This document shows positions 20,736 to 31,211 of a DNA stretch of 64,000 nucleotides, piece after piece. The stretch is from Chaetoceros tenuissimus (taxonomy: Eukaryota > Bacillariophyta > Thalassiosirophyceae > Chaetocerotales > Chaetocerotaceae), in NCBI GenBank assembly GCA_021927905.1, contig BLLK01000056.1, forward strand, positions 62,001 to 126,000. Reading direction: 5' to 3'. Numbering within the stretch: the stretch's first letter is position 1; the number at the start of each line of letters is the position of its first letter. The notes beneath the pieces are model-generated. The model did no database searches, was not told the origin of the DNA, and saw nothing but the letters and a program-made list of their open reading frames with translations. A program made the position numbers and the translations under genes.

Positions 20736-23246
20736 ATGGGTCGTTATAGAAGAAAGGACAAGAGGTACAACAACAGTTCCAAAGATAAATTCTCAAAATT
20801 CAGTCCTTTAGACGTTGACCTGCTCGAGTCCTATTTACAATATTATCACCATAGTGCCAATAAAGTCTGCTTTCCCCCATCACCTAATGAATACGATTCA
20901 GATGATGACGATGAAACGATCCGAATGTCTAATCGGCAAAATCGTGCTTTTGAAACTGACATTACTTGGATTGGCGGACATGCGTTTCCAGCCTTGACAC
21001 AGGAAATTTTAGAACAGCCGTATTTAGCTCTGCCAAATACTTTGGGAACAAGGGAACGTCGTACGGTTTATGAATTGTGTATACATGTTGGTTTATATCA
21101 TACTGGTGCTGGCATCAAGTTTAAAAACCGTTATTCAGTCATTAGTGTGCATCCTGATGGCCTCGAATGGTGTGATGAGATTTTGAAACCTATAAGTTTT
21201 CCTACAGTCAGGTGTAAACCTTGGTTCTATCGGAATGATATTGGTATACCTCCTACACCGAGGAAAGGAATGAAATTGAGTAGTAGCTACCTCTTTAGTC
21301 CGCACTTTTTATCAAGACATAAAGTACGAGATATTACAAGGAAAACAAAAGCGGTGGTAAGTATCTTTCTCTGAAAGTGAATTATGCGTTTCTAGAACAT
21401 ATCTTCTCACCTACACTCTATATTTTAGATTGAAGATCTCATGGCATATCCATATCAATGCATCCGAGAAGAATTTGAATCAGTAGAATCTTTGTCGGAA
21501 TTACCACCCTTTGAAGAAATAAAAGGGACGCAAAATACAGTCATTGTCACTACAGCAGAACAAATGGTACAATGTGCAGAAGCACTGTCCAATCCTGAAA
21601 TTACCGAAATAGGATTTGACGTGGAAGCATATAATGCATCCAAATATCATCAGGCTACCTGTCTCATTCAATTATTTACAAACATTGGAACAGAATATGT
21701 GATTGATGTATTAGCGGAGGGGGTATGGGATCAAGTATTTAAACTACAACCAATCTTTGGTGATGCCAATGTAGTAAAGGTTGGACATGGAATCAGTGGT
21801 GTTGATGTTCCATGTCTTCATCGTGATTTTGGGATATTTATTGTGAATGCGTTTGATACCTTTGAAGCAGCGACTGTATTACATTTGAAATGTCCAAAGG
21901 GATTGGCGAAATTATGTGAATATTACAAATTACCCGAAGATGTGGAGAGGTATATGCATCTCAAGAAATTGTATCAAAATTGTGATTGGAGAGAGAGACC
22001 ATTGCAAAAGGATCAGATTGAATATAGTATCATGGATGTGAGGTATTTACTTCAATTACGAAAATGCTTGACTAAAGACATGTTGGAATCGGATACGGTA
22101 CCGCCCATGGTGACCAATGTATATTCGCAAATGGTATCCCCTTTGAAGGCGGAAGAGAAACCCAATTTGGAACGAGACATTTCGACAAATACCAATATTT
22201 CGACCAATGAATTTTCAGTCATTGGAGGTATTGATTCCATGGATTTGGATGATGAACATAATCAAAATGGTAAAATGTACAATTTGGCAGCAGATAGCAA
22301 TTATGAAGATTTGAATGGTAATATCAACAACAACGACAACGACGATGATGATGATTTGGAAGATGATGATTTTGTCTATCGAGGAGAAAGTGAACATAAC
22401 TTTGGATACGATACACTACAAATGAAACGTAGTAAAAGTGGCGAAGAAGATGATAATTCCTTCTTTACAGCTCATGATGACAATGATGGTAAATCTCAAA
22501 GCACAATCGGTTCCAAAGTATCAGAATTACGCTACAATCAAATATTAATGGACGCACTCAAAATTAGTCAACAGCGATGTTTACTATTATGGACGGAAAA
22601 GAAGGAACCATCTGATAAAAATGACATGTTGATTCAAATGATGAGACGAGCTGAAAGACTTGCAGGAAGTGGCAATGAAAATGTCAAAGTATGGACCAAA
22701 GAAGATTATTGGCTGTATAAAGAACTTGTGGAATGGAGAGAAGATGTAGCGAAAAAGATTGGTATTATGCCAAGTATGCTCTGTCCACTCAATTTATTAG
22801 TCAGTGTCGCTTACAAGAGACCATCTGCTCTCATCAATTTACGGAGATTGAATTACTTTTTACCTGATATTTTCAATCATGAAGAACATAGTCATCATTT
22901 AGAAGATTTATTTTCGGTAGTTGCAGGTGCTGGTGCAGAAAATGATACCCTCATCAATACAGATGCTATTGTAAGGTTGTATTCGGAACGAAAGATTCGA
23001 AGAAAGACTACACCTTCTACAACCGAGTTTGAAACAGCAAAAGACAAGCCAAATTTAGATATTGTAGAAATGAACGAAGATGATACACAAACTCAGGAAG
23101 AAGAAGGATCCATGGAAACAAACTCTATAATTGGTCGCGTAATTGATATTTCTGCCGGTCCAAATATTTATCATAAGCTCACTTTGGCTGCAGCAGTAGC
23201 AACCATTGCTGTCGTTACTGCCACTTTGATCAAAAGGAAGAAATAA
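20736..23246 (+). CDS. DEDDy 3'-5' exonuclease with HRDC domain and C-terminal membrane tail
   Basis: 812 residues as join(20736..21356,21429..23246); the 72-nt intron is GTAAGT..TTTTAG, phase 0. The exonuclease core in exon 2 shows D271/E273 (FDVEAY), D333 in VGHGISGVDVPCLHRDFG, and Y406xxxD410 (YSIMD), the DEDDy set of RNase D/Rrp6/WRN-type enzymes. An acidic Asn/Asp linker follows, then an HRDC-like helical domain (about 640-710, LVEWREDVAKKIGIMPSMLC). The last 25 residues (LTLAAAVATIAVVTATLIKRKK) form a single hydrophobic segment with a basic end, a tail-anchor signature. The N-terminal 207 residues are not recognised. It likely trims RNA or DNA at a membrane surface, perhaps mitochondrial like EXD2. 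Confidence 0.83.
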
Positions 23247-23494
23247 AGGCAGAGCTAGTTGAAGATAAGCATATCTTTCAGAGCATGACCTAATCTTGGA
23301 GAGCATACCAAAAGATTTACATAAAGCGGATAAGATAAACTTAGTTTGCAAAGTTTCTGAGTGTTTATTACATATCTTTCTTTCTCACGTAAGTATGCTC
23401 AAACTCGTACTTGTACATCAAGATATTTCTATTTCCTTTCTCTTCTTTTTCCATCTGCTCATTTACGACGCTTTTCTTGTCACTGTAGCCATGA
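23247..23494. other. Convergent 3' intergenic
   Basis: Short spacer between convergent genes; no gene seen. Confidence 0.5.
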
Positions 23495-23851
23495 TTACTT
23501 TTTAGTATATGGAGTGGACTTGACAGTTCCTTTACTAGTACTGTACTGAGAACCCTTATCCGCAGTGATATCTTGAACTCCCATTTTATCCAACAAGGAA
23601 CTTGCAACCGTTGCCTGACTTCCATTCAATTCCGTTCCATTGTGAGTTGCATCAATCGCTTCTTTTCCTCCACGCTTTCCAACTGCATTTGCATTGGATG
23701 GGTTCACTGTAGTTGTAATGGCTGCTACAGATGCTGTTGTGCTAAGTTTGTCAATAAAGGCTCTTCTCGATGATGCGCTCTGAGACAAAGCTTCCGAAGA
23801 TGCTGAGAATGCAGTAAATGCGAGGAAAGCGAGTTTAGTTGATTTGAACAT
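23495..23851 (-). CDS. Small thylakoid-lumen protein candidate (bipartite + Tat-type targeting)
   Basis: 118 residues from the ATG at 23851. Residues 1-22 are a secretory signal (MFKSTKLAFLAFTAFSASSEA). Then comes a Ser-rich transit-like stretch and a twin-arginine segment SRRAFIDKLSTTASVAAITTT ending NANA-V, which looks like a Tat thylakoid signal with AxA cleavage at about residue 56. The mature part is only about 60 residues, polar, without Cys or membrane span. This targeting layout is expected for lumenal proteins of complex plastids. I do not recognise the mature domain. Confidence 0.65.
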   Translation of the reverse strand: MFKSTKLAFLAFTAFSASSEALSQSASSRRAFIDKLSTTASVAAITTTVNPSNANAVGKRGGKEAIDATHNGTELNGSQATVASSLLDKMGVQDITADKGSQYSTSKGTVKSTPYTKK

Positions 23852-24218
23852 GATTAGATTAGATCTTCTCTTCGATAGAATGTGTGCTGTGTTACTGTGA
23901 TGCTGTGATGAACATGGAAAAGAGAGGCAACGGGCGAGAACAGAAGCATCTACAACGAAATGAGTCAGTACGTCATTGTATACCATGTGTCTTCTAATTT
24001 AGCTTGACACCCGAGGCGTTATTGAACGTTATTTCTCGTGTTACTACTTATTTGTTCATTCTTAAATGGCCTTACGAGAAGCCTGAGGTATCTTTTTTTC
24101 TTTGTAAATAATGATGGCGCACCCCACATGGGTATTACCACTCTTTTAAAACAGAGAGAGGGAAAGATACTTTTTGGTTCAAAGAACTAACTGTACTTAT
24201 ACTTTAAAAACAGAAAGA
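23852..24218. promoter_or_regulatory. Upstream region of KxxK gene 1, partly shared with paralogues
   Basis: From about 23880 it carries a block (tcagtacgtcattgtata...cttgacacccgaggcgttattga) that recurs at 31118-31211. The next block (ttcattcttaaatggcc...agaagcct...ggtatcttttt...atggcgcacc) recurs upstream of the second gene (from 26086) and third gene (32434-32480 plus 33135-33200). The leader ends in an A-rich run before ATG at 24219. Confidence 0.6.
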
Positions 24219-25505
24219 ATGAAGCTACTTCTATCCACAGCCTTGTTGGCTGTCCAGTGTTGCCAAGTCGTCCATGCAACTGACAATCATGCTGATAATC
24301 TCACCTCGAGAGTATCCAAGACTCTCACAAAACAATTCAAGACCATCTCTTCTGTAATGGAGAAGCATCCAGTCAATGTCAAGTCTATTCATGCTTTACA
24401 GAAGAAGAGAAAGAACTTCCAATCTCTCCATCGAAACCTTGATCAAGATTTTGAAGGTACTCAATGTGAAATGGATCTTTACAACTTTTACGAATCTGGT
24501 GACTATGACGTTTTATACGAAATTTTTGATGATGGTGTTACACTACTTCCTGATTTTATCACATGGGATGGAGACGAAACCGCTATAACAGATGCATGTA
24601 CTGATCTTGGTGGATTTATTGTTTATCTAAACGAGAATGAAGTAGGAGAAGACTGTGAAGATATTTGGCCAATGCTACATTTCCCTGAATGCATCCCTAA
24701 TTCTTGTACAGTAGAGGAATTTTTGCAATTAATCAATAATCCTCCGCCGCTAGAGGATGATTACTTTAATTATGATGATGATGGAGGTGACAGAAGACTA
24801 GAGGATTATGAAGTAGATGATTGGGACTTTGACTTTGACTGCAGTAACGTGTACGAGTTGTCAGAAGGGCCACCAGAGATCGATGATTCGTGCCTTACCC
24901 ACATATACACCATGCTTTTGAACAATTTTGACCTTCTCATCACACGTGCCATTTACAGTTTTTATGCTGAGTACGGGGATGTTGATGACTCTTTTGACTT
25001 CTTTGGTAGTGATATAGAGGAAGCCCTTACAAACTTTACCGCAACATGTGAGGACTCGGATGCATCTGTATACTTTACCAAGAGTGAAACAAACGGCCAG
25101 TGCTTCACTGAAGATATCTATGGATACCAAGTTGAGGCAGAGGGATGGGATGCTCTACCGGAATGTATTCCGAACGAAAAATGTACACAAGAAGAAGCCC
25201 TCGAGGCATATCAAACCTTTTATTATAACATGCAGTTTGAATCACAGCCAGACTGTGTTTTCGAACTTGAATATACTTTTCCTCCAGATGATGAGACTCC
25301 AGAGGAATCTCCTCCATCACCTCCAAGTCCAGATGTGCCAAGTTCCAAGGCTCCAAAAAGCATGAAGTCATTCAAAAGTACAAAGAGTAGCAAAGCACCA
25401 AAGATGGTAAAGATGCCAAAGATGCCAAAGATGCCCAAAATGGTAAAGATGATGAAGGCTGCTAAAGACGAATACAAAGGCCTCAGAAGCAGTTTGACTC
25501 ATTAA
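24219..25505 (+). CDS. Secreted acidic protein with KxxK tail, paralogue 1
   Basis: 428 residues, intronless. Signal peptide 1-19 (MKLLLSTALLAVQCCQVVHA), then a basic helical propeptide-like stretch (about 20-75). Two related Cys modules follow, each ending in a CIPN(S/E)xCTxEE motif (about residues 166 and 320), separated by an Asp/Glu-rich loop. A Pro-rich hinge (EESPPSPPSPD) leads to the tail, where 14 lysines occur at exact i+3 spacing (KAPKSMKSFK...KMPKMPKMVK). Lys every third residue is the pattern of the silica-targeting lysine clusters of diatom silaffins. A role in the silica deposition vesicle or cell wall is inferred, not shown. Confidence 0.78.
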   Translation: MKLLLSTALLAVQCCQVVHATDNHADNLTSRVSKTLTKQFKTISSVMEKHPVNVKSIHALQKKRKNFQSLHRNLDQDFEGTQCEMDLYNFYESGDYDVLYEIFDDGVTLLPDFITWDGDETAITDACTDLGGFIVYLNENEVGEDCEDIWPMLHFPECIPNSCTVEEFLQLINNPPPLEDDYFNYDDDGGDRRLEDYEVDDWDFDFDCSNVYELSEGPPEIDDSCLTHIYTMLLNNFDLLITRAIYSFYAEYGDVDDSFDFFGSDIEEALTNFTATCEDSDASVYFTKSETNGQCFTEDIYGYQVEAEGWDALPECIPNEKCTQEEALEAYQTFYYNMQFESQPDCVFELEYTFPPDDETPEESPPSPPSPDVPSSKAPKSMKSFKSTKSSKAPKMVKMPKMPKMPKMVKMMKAAKDEYKGLRSSLTH

Positions 25506-26284
25506 GTACATTAAGTACTGAAAGAGTAAATTCCGCTTAGCTGTGACATAATGAGTACAAAGAACCCTATGTCGATCAAAATTACATACATTGAATGAGA
25601 AAGTTAGGAAATAAGTTTATATTATAATTGCATATTTCAATTGAGTTGTTACCCCGACACTACCATCGTTACTACTCATCCCCCATACGAACGTAAAGGC
25701 ATTCTCTCTTAATTTTGTCATCGATTGTCTCTTTTTCTGCTGTTTTTACAAGTAAATAGCTTTTGATTCTTTCCCAACCTCACCGTCGAATCTACAGTGA
25801 TATCTTTTTGTAACATTTTCTTTGCTTCAGATTCAATGGACCAAAGATGATAGACAAAAATTGAAAAGAATTTACTTCAAAGTAATTGTATACATAACTT
25901 TATCAAATCATTTCGAGATTGTTGTCTATCTATAATATGTCCATTTTTATTGAGTATTTGACTACTCCTGAAATAGCTTTTTCAATGTTTTCAATTACAC
26001 TATGAAACAATCTTAATGTTTGACCGCGCTTTCGCTTGTTGATGTTTGTCCAGCGTTTATCCAATGACGGAGAATTTAGCCTCGGCTTCATTCTTAAATG
26101 GCCTATGGATGATGATGAGAAGCCTCCAAAAGGTATCTTTTTCTTTTGTAATTACTTATGGACACACATGGCGCACCTTTTTCACTCTTTTGAAAAGAAT
26201 GAAAAGCAAACAACACTCATTCTTCGATACGTTCACTTCTTGTAATTGTCTTACAAGTCTACTTTCACTTTATATAAAAAGACA
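25506..26284. other. Duplicated flank and promoter of KxxK gene 2
   Basis: 25506-25600 resembles the 3' flank of the ShKT-like fragment at 35512-35640. 25672-25853 is a relic of a membrane-protein gene (separate entry). From about 26086 to 26284 lies the proximal promoter, with a TATA-like ctttatataaaaag 15 bp before the ATG, that is nearly identical to that of the third gene. Confidence 0.6.
25672..25853 (-). pseudogene. 3'-end fragment of the membrane-protein gene at 35.7-37.5 kb
   Basis: Matches 35751-35932 including the stop codon and the last ~60 codons (WSIESEAKK...LYVRMGDE), with small insertions that break the frame. The upstream exons are absent. It marks one end of a segmental duplication. 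Confidence 0.85.
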
Positions 26285-28023
26285 ATGAAGCTAGCTCTAT
26301 TGAAAGCCTTTTTAGCAATTCAAGTTTGCCAAGTCGTCCAGGCAACTGACGACCATGCTGATAACCTCACCTCGAGAGTATCCAAGACTCTCACAAAACA
26401 ATTCAAGACCATTTCGTCCATCATGGAGAAACATCCAGTCAACATAAAGTCTATTCATGCTCTGCAAAAGAAAAAGAAGAACTTCAAATCTCTTCATCGT
26501 GGGCTTGAACAAGATTTTGAAGTTTCTGATTGTTTAATGGATCTTTACAACATCTTCGAAATTAGTGAATTTTACGAACTTGATGTATATCTAAATGGTT
26601 TCACAATTCTTCCTGATTTTTCAGCATATACTTGGATTGGATCAGTCCCAGATCTGAGCGCATTAAGTGATGCATGTGCTGATCTTGGAGGATCAATTTC
26701 GTTTCTAGACGTAAATGTAGAAGGAGATCAATGTGAGGAGCTTCCATTGGTATATGGTCCTTTTTGTATCCCTAATTCTTGTACCATTGAGGAAGCTTTG
26801 GCGGTGCTGAATCAAGGTCCGCCAGACGATGATTACTTTGGTGATGATGATAACATTGGTGATGTTGATGGCGATGACGTTAGAAGACTTGACGAAGATC
26901 ATGGAACCGATGATAGTGAAGGCGATGATCATACAGATCACGATGACTTTTATGATGATTGCAGTTACGAGTATGTGTTGTCGGAAGGACCACCAGAAAT
27001 CACAGATTCTTGCTTGACCTATGTATACAATATTGTTGCAGCAAATCCAAACCTTTTCTTGGTACGCTACCTGTATGGATTCTTTACAGAATTTGACAAC
27101 TTGGAATATTATTGGCGATGATCATACAGATCACGATGACTTTTATGATGATTGCAGTTACGAGTATGTGTTGTCGGAAGGACCACCAGAAATCACAGAT
27201 TCTTGCTTGACCTATGTATACAATATTGTTGCAGCAAATCCAAACCTTTTCTTGGTACGCTACCTGTATGGATTCTTTACAGAATTTGACAACTTGGAAT
27301 ATTATTGGCGATGATCATACAGATCACGATGACTTTTATGATGATTGCAGTTACGAGTATGTGTTGTCGGAAGGACCACCAGAAATCACAGATTCTTGCT
27401 TGACCTATGTATACAATATTGTTGCAGCAAATCCAAACCTTTTCTTGGTACGCTACCTGTATGGATTCTTTACAGAATTTGACAACTTGGAATATTATTT
27501 TGATCTTTTTGGCTTTGGCTTTGGTGGGGATGTAGATAAAATCCTTGCAAACTTTACAGATACATGTGAGGACTCGGATGCATCTGTATACTTTACCAAG
27601 GGTGAAACAAACGGCAAGTGTTTCTCTGAAGATTACTATGGAAACCAAACAGAGGCAGAGGGATGGGACGTACTACCAGAATGTATTCCTAATAAATGCA
27701 CCCAGGAAGAAGCCCTCGAGGCATATCAAACCCTTTATTCCATGGAGTTTGAATCACAGCCAGAATGTGTGTTCGAGCTTGAATATACATTTCCTCCAGA
27801 TGACGAAACTCCAGAGGAATCTCCTCCATCACCTCCAAGCCCAGACGGACCAAGCAAGGCGCCAAAAAGCATGAAGTCAGCAAAAAGTACAAAGAATAGC
27901 AAAGCGCCAAAGATGGTGAAGATGCCAAAGATGCCAAAGACTGTGAAGATGCCAAAAATGGTGAAGATGGCGAAGGCTGCTAAGGACGAATACAAGGGTC
28001 TGAGAAGCAGTTTTCTTCATTAG
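26285..28023 (+). CDS. KxxK-tail secreted protein, paralogue 2, interrupted by 193-bp triplication
   Basis: Same architecture as paralogue 1: signal peptide MKLALLKAFLAIQVCQVVQA, two CIPN-type Cys modules, Asp-rich loop, Pro hinge and a tail with 15 lysines at i+3 spacing. A 193-bp segment is present three times (26921, 27114, 27307). Unspliced reading ends at TGA 27119-27121. Splicing from GTATGT at 26971 to CAG at 27157 and from GTATGT at 27164 to CAG at 27350 (187 nt each), or one 380-nt intron 26971-27350, restores the frame and yields 454 or 452 residues with only two or four extra codons. It is either a gene rescued by new introns or a recent pseudogene. The region is about 80-90% similar to paralogue 3. 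Confidence 0.65.
26921..27499 (+). repeat. 193-bp tandem repeat, three perfect copies, in coding sequence
   Basis: Units 26921-27113, 27114-27306 and 27307-27499 appear identical. The length is not a multiple of three, so each added copy shifts the frame. Paralogues 1 and 3 have a single copy of the corresponding region. Confidence 0.95.
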
Positions 28024-29116
28024 ATATGGTAATAATTTAAACATAATAATATTTGCAAGACAGGTAGATTCCTCGGATTGATAGATTTTCTTCTCGTAGA
28101 TTCTCTCCTTTGGTGATAACTTGTACTTAGCTTTTACCAAAATCAGATTACCATCGGCAACCATGGAAGTACATATTTTCTTGTCTACTAATCATACTTT
28201 ACAAAATTCCTTGGAAGCTAGATAGTACTAGGTAAAAAGTATAATAAAACGTTAAATATTATATCGTCTAGGTAGGATATGGTTCTATACAGGAATGACA
28301 TTTCGATAAAGAAAAATCGAGAAGTAATACAAGATTTTCCAACAGACTGGATGAAAAAGCATAGACAAGTGATGAAAATAAGTGATTCCAATGACGTTTC
28401 TTCAGTCAGCATGAATGCCAGCCTCATAGCTAGACTCTAGCCAAAAGAGAGAGACACAACTTTTTTACAACATCTTCAAAAGAAGGATCGCTGGACTGCT
28501 GGATCAAGTAGCAAGCGGCTGGATTCTTTTCAAGCAACTTTCACAAACCTGAATGATCGAATCAATGTGCTAGCAACTGCTACTGGTATTGCAAAGATAA
28601 AGTAACCACTCTCTTGACCCCCTTGTGTAATAAGAATTTCGACCGACCAGTGCTCCTGCAAATTCTCTTAGCTAAATTTGAAGAAACAAGAATATGCTAA
28701 TAAATGATATGGTTGACTAAAAAATTGTCGCTCAAGGATTGATATTTCATCCTGGACTACCTCTGTACATAGGCTGGTCTTCCCACCTTGGCCAAGCGAG
28801 GGACCATGAAAATCAATGTTTCTCGGTTCAAACATTGCAAAGTTTCAATGTTTGGCTTCCCACTGATCAAACCATTCTCAAAGTGAGAAGGGTTCTGCAG
28901 GGAAGTCATGGATTAACTGGCAATTTTTGTGTTCCAAAAGACCCAATTTTCCATGAATTGATATTTTGCCATTTTAAATCAGAGCTATTTTCAAATTTGA
29001 ATAAACCGAGAACATGTAACCCGAACCCTCCGATCTTTTATCTGAAGCCTCCGTGCCAAATCTTTCCAATCTTTGCACAGCAGTACACACATAAAATCTA
29101 AAACTCGGAAGAATCA
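28024..29116. other. Intergenic with duplicated 3' flank
   Basis: 28024-28140 matches the 3' flank of the third paralogue (34858-34985). The rest has no supportable gene; a 120-codon plus-strand frame at 28739-29101 has no recognisable content. 29060-29116 is the leader of the EGF-type gene. Confidence 0.55.
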
Positions 29117-29739
29117 ATGAAGATATCATCAATTACTGTAAAGGTGCTCTTTGCCTCCGTTTCCATTCTCTTGATTGTAAGTGCAAAAAACAATATGCAA
29201 AAGATATGTTTATTCTCTCCAATAGAATCTTATCCTTTTCTTTTCTCGTATAGGGCAAATACAATGGAGCAGACTGCTCAGAGAATGACTGTGGAGAATA
29301 TGGAACTTGTAACGAGAGTACAAATACATGCACTTGCTTGGATACTTTTATTCAAGTGAGCTCCAACGTTTGTGGGTGTGAACCTGGTAAAACAGTTCGG
29401 CCATAAGATGAAGATCCTGCTCGTTGTGTAACTGATCTCTGTTGGGGGAAAGAAAGTTGTGGAGGTAGAGGGGAGTGTATCAATCCTTTAACTGGAGTGT
29501 GTGATTGTGATGATCCTTTTGTACCGTGGGGAAATGCTATTTGCGATTGTCTAAACGACGAAGTATATGATCACGAGACAGAAGAATGCATGGATGATTT
29601 GTGCATGGATAACACTTGCAGTGGTAGAGGTCATTGCATCGATCCAGTAAGAGGTGTCTGCGAGTGTTACGATGGGTATGAACCTATTGAGCCAGGAGTT
29701 TGTGGTGAGTATAAGTCACAATTACTTTTCTGTAGTGCC

Positions 29740-29777
<38 letters not shown>

Positions 29778-31115
29778 GCTAAAATCATACATAACTTTTA
29801 AAAGGCTGTCCGATTGACAGACCAATACATGCATATGGTGGTTTTTTTGGAGGGGAATGCGTGGAAGATAGGTGTATCGAGAATCTTTGTGGTGGATCTC
29901 CAAAACATGGAGCAAGAGGGGATTGTGTGGATCCTGTCGATGGCGAATGTATTTGTGATGCCGGATTTGGTAACAAGTTTCTCAGTAGTGACTATATCTT
30001 TATTCATGAAAGCATCTCATGATACTTTTGACCATGCAGAAAATGACTATTACGACCCAAGTATCTGCACTTGCCCTGATGGCGAAGTCTTTGATGATGG
30101 TAAGTTTCTACTTGGCTCGTCTTTCTTTATATAGCTCATTGAAAATAAACTTTTTGCTTACTTCTTCTATCATTTGCTTTCAAAGATTCTGGAGAGTGCA
30201 TGGAGTCAGCTTGTGCAGGGAATAATTGTTGCGGAAGGGGGTTTTGCGTTGATCATGAAGACGGTTGGTGCAACTGCGACGAACCATTCGAAGCTGTTGC
30301 TCCAGGAATTTGTGAATGTCCTAGAGGATTATTCTACGACTATTATTCTGATCAATGTATCCCTGATGCTTGCTATTTCGATTATTATTATTACTACTAC
30401 TATTATTACAACTATCAGCCCAAATTTCCAATTAGACGTGAGCTTTTTCAAGACTTTCTCCCTTGTAGTGGAAGAGGAGAATGTGTAGATTCTTACACAG
30501 GAAGATGCGAATGTAATGCTCCTTTCGTGCCTGATGAAGGCCTTGAGTGTATATGCCCTCAAGATCAAGTCGAGCATGAAATTATGGGAGAAGAAACGTG
30601 TGTTGACAATCTTTGTATTGGTAATTCCTGTAGTGGAAGAGGCAATTGTATCGATCCTATCAGTGGTCTCTGTGATTGTATAGCACCGTTTCTCCAGTAG
30701 CGCCTGGAGTGTGTTCCTATGAGGAGGGTGAAATCTATAATCCGAACAATAATCAATGTGTTCCTGATCTGGTAAGTGAAAACCTGTGAATGTTGCGCCT
30801 TTCTTTTCGACATAGTCTCCGCCGTTTGCCGATTGGTTTAGTACAATGTCATCACTCACTTTCAATCTTTTATGTTAGTGCATTGGTAACGATTGCAGCA
30901 ACCATGGAACATGCGATCCATTTGTAACTGGTGTATGTACATGTGATCGTACCTTCATTCCTGTAGGTAATAATGTATGTAGATGTGAATCGAATAAAAT
31001 TGTAAGTAGTCGAGGTATTTGTGAGTGCGAGCAAGGAAAGGTTTGGGATTCAACTACAAATAAATGTGTCAACTACTGCTCTGGAAATTGTGGAGGCCAC
31101 GGATCTTGCAATTGA
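29117..31115 (+). pseudogene. Secreted EGF-like (tenascin-type) repeat protein, disabled
   Basis: Exon chain join(29117..29176,29254..29704,29805..29969,30040..30099,30186..30771,30879..31115), all GT..AG. Exon 1 is a signal peptide (MKISSITVKVLFASVSILLI). The rest is at least six EGF-like units of the form CxxNxCSGRGxCxDPxxGxCxCxxPFxP. Two lesions are visible: an in-frame TAA at about 29404 (GKTVRP-stop-DEDP) and loss of one base near 30696 (after IAPF), after which the frame VAPGVCSYEEGE continues. The 3' end stops abruptly where a duplicated promoter block begins (about 31118). A Tyr-rich tract (about 30379-30413) and a (TTG)n run in intron 2 are present. Confidence 0.8.
29741..29779 (+). 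repeat. (TTG)13 microsatellite in an intron
   Basis: Thirteen consecutive TTG-type triplets inside the second intron of the EGF-like pseudogene, serving as part of its polypyrimidine-like stretch before the acceptor at 29804. Confidence 0.9.
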
Positions 31116-31211
31116 ATGTGATGCTGTGATGCTCTGACACCAAAATGAGTCAGTACGTCATTGTATAACATGTGTCTTCTAATTTAGCTTGACACCCGAG
31201 GCGTTATTGAG

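Noticed and set aside
26971-27350. Donor GTACGC (unit base 142) paired with acceptor GTTGCAG (unit base 121) as the rescuing introns
   Set aside because: Leaves 20 or 40 bases, which does not restore the frame; only the GTATGT/TTGCAG pair does.
28739-29101. 120-codon plus-strand frame
   Set aside because: No recognisable motif, no start context, and composition like non-coding DNA.
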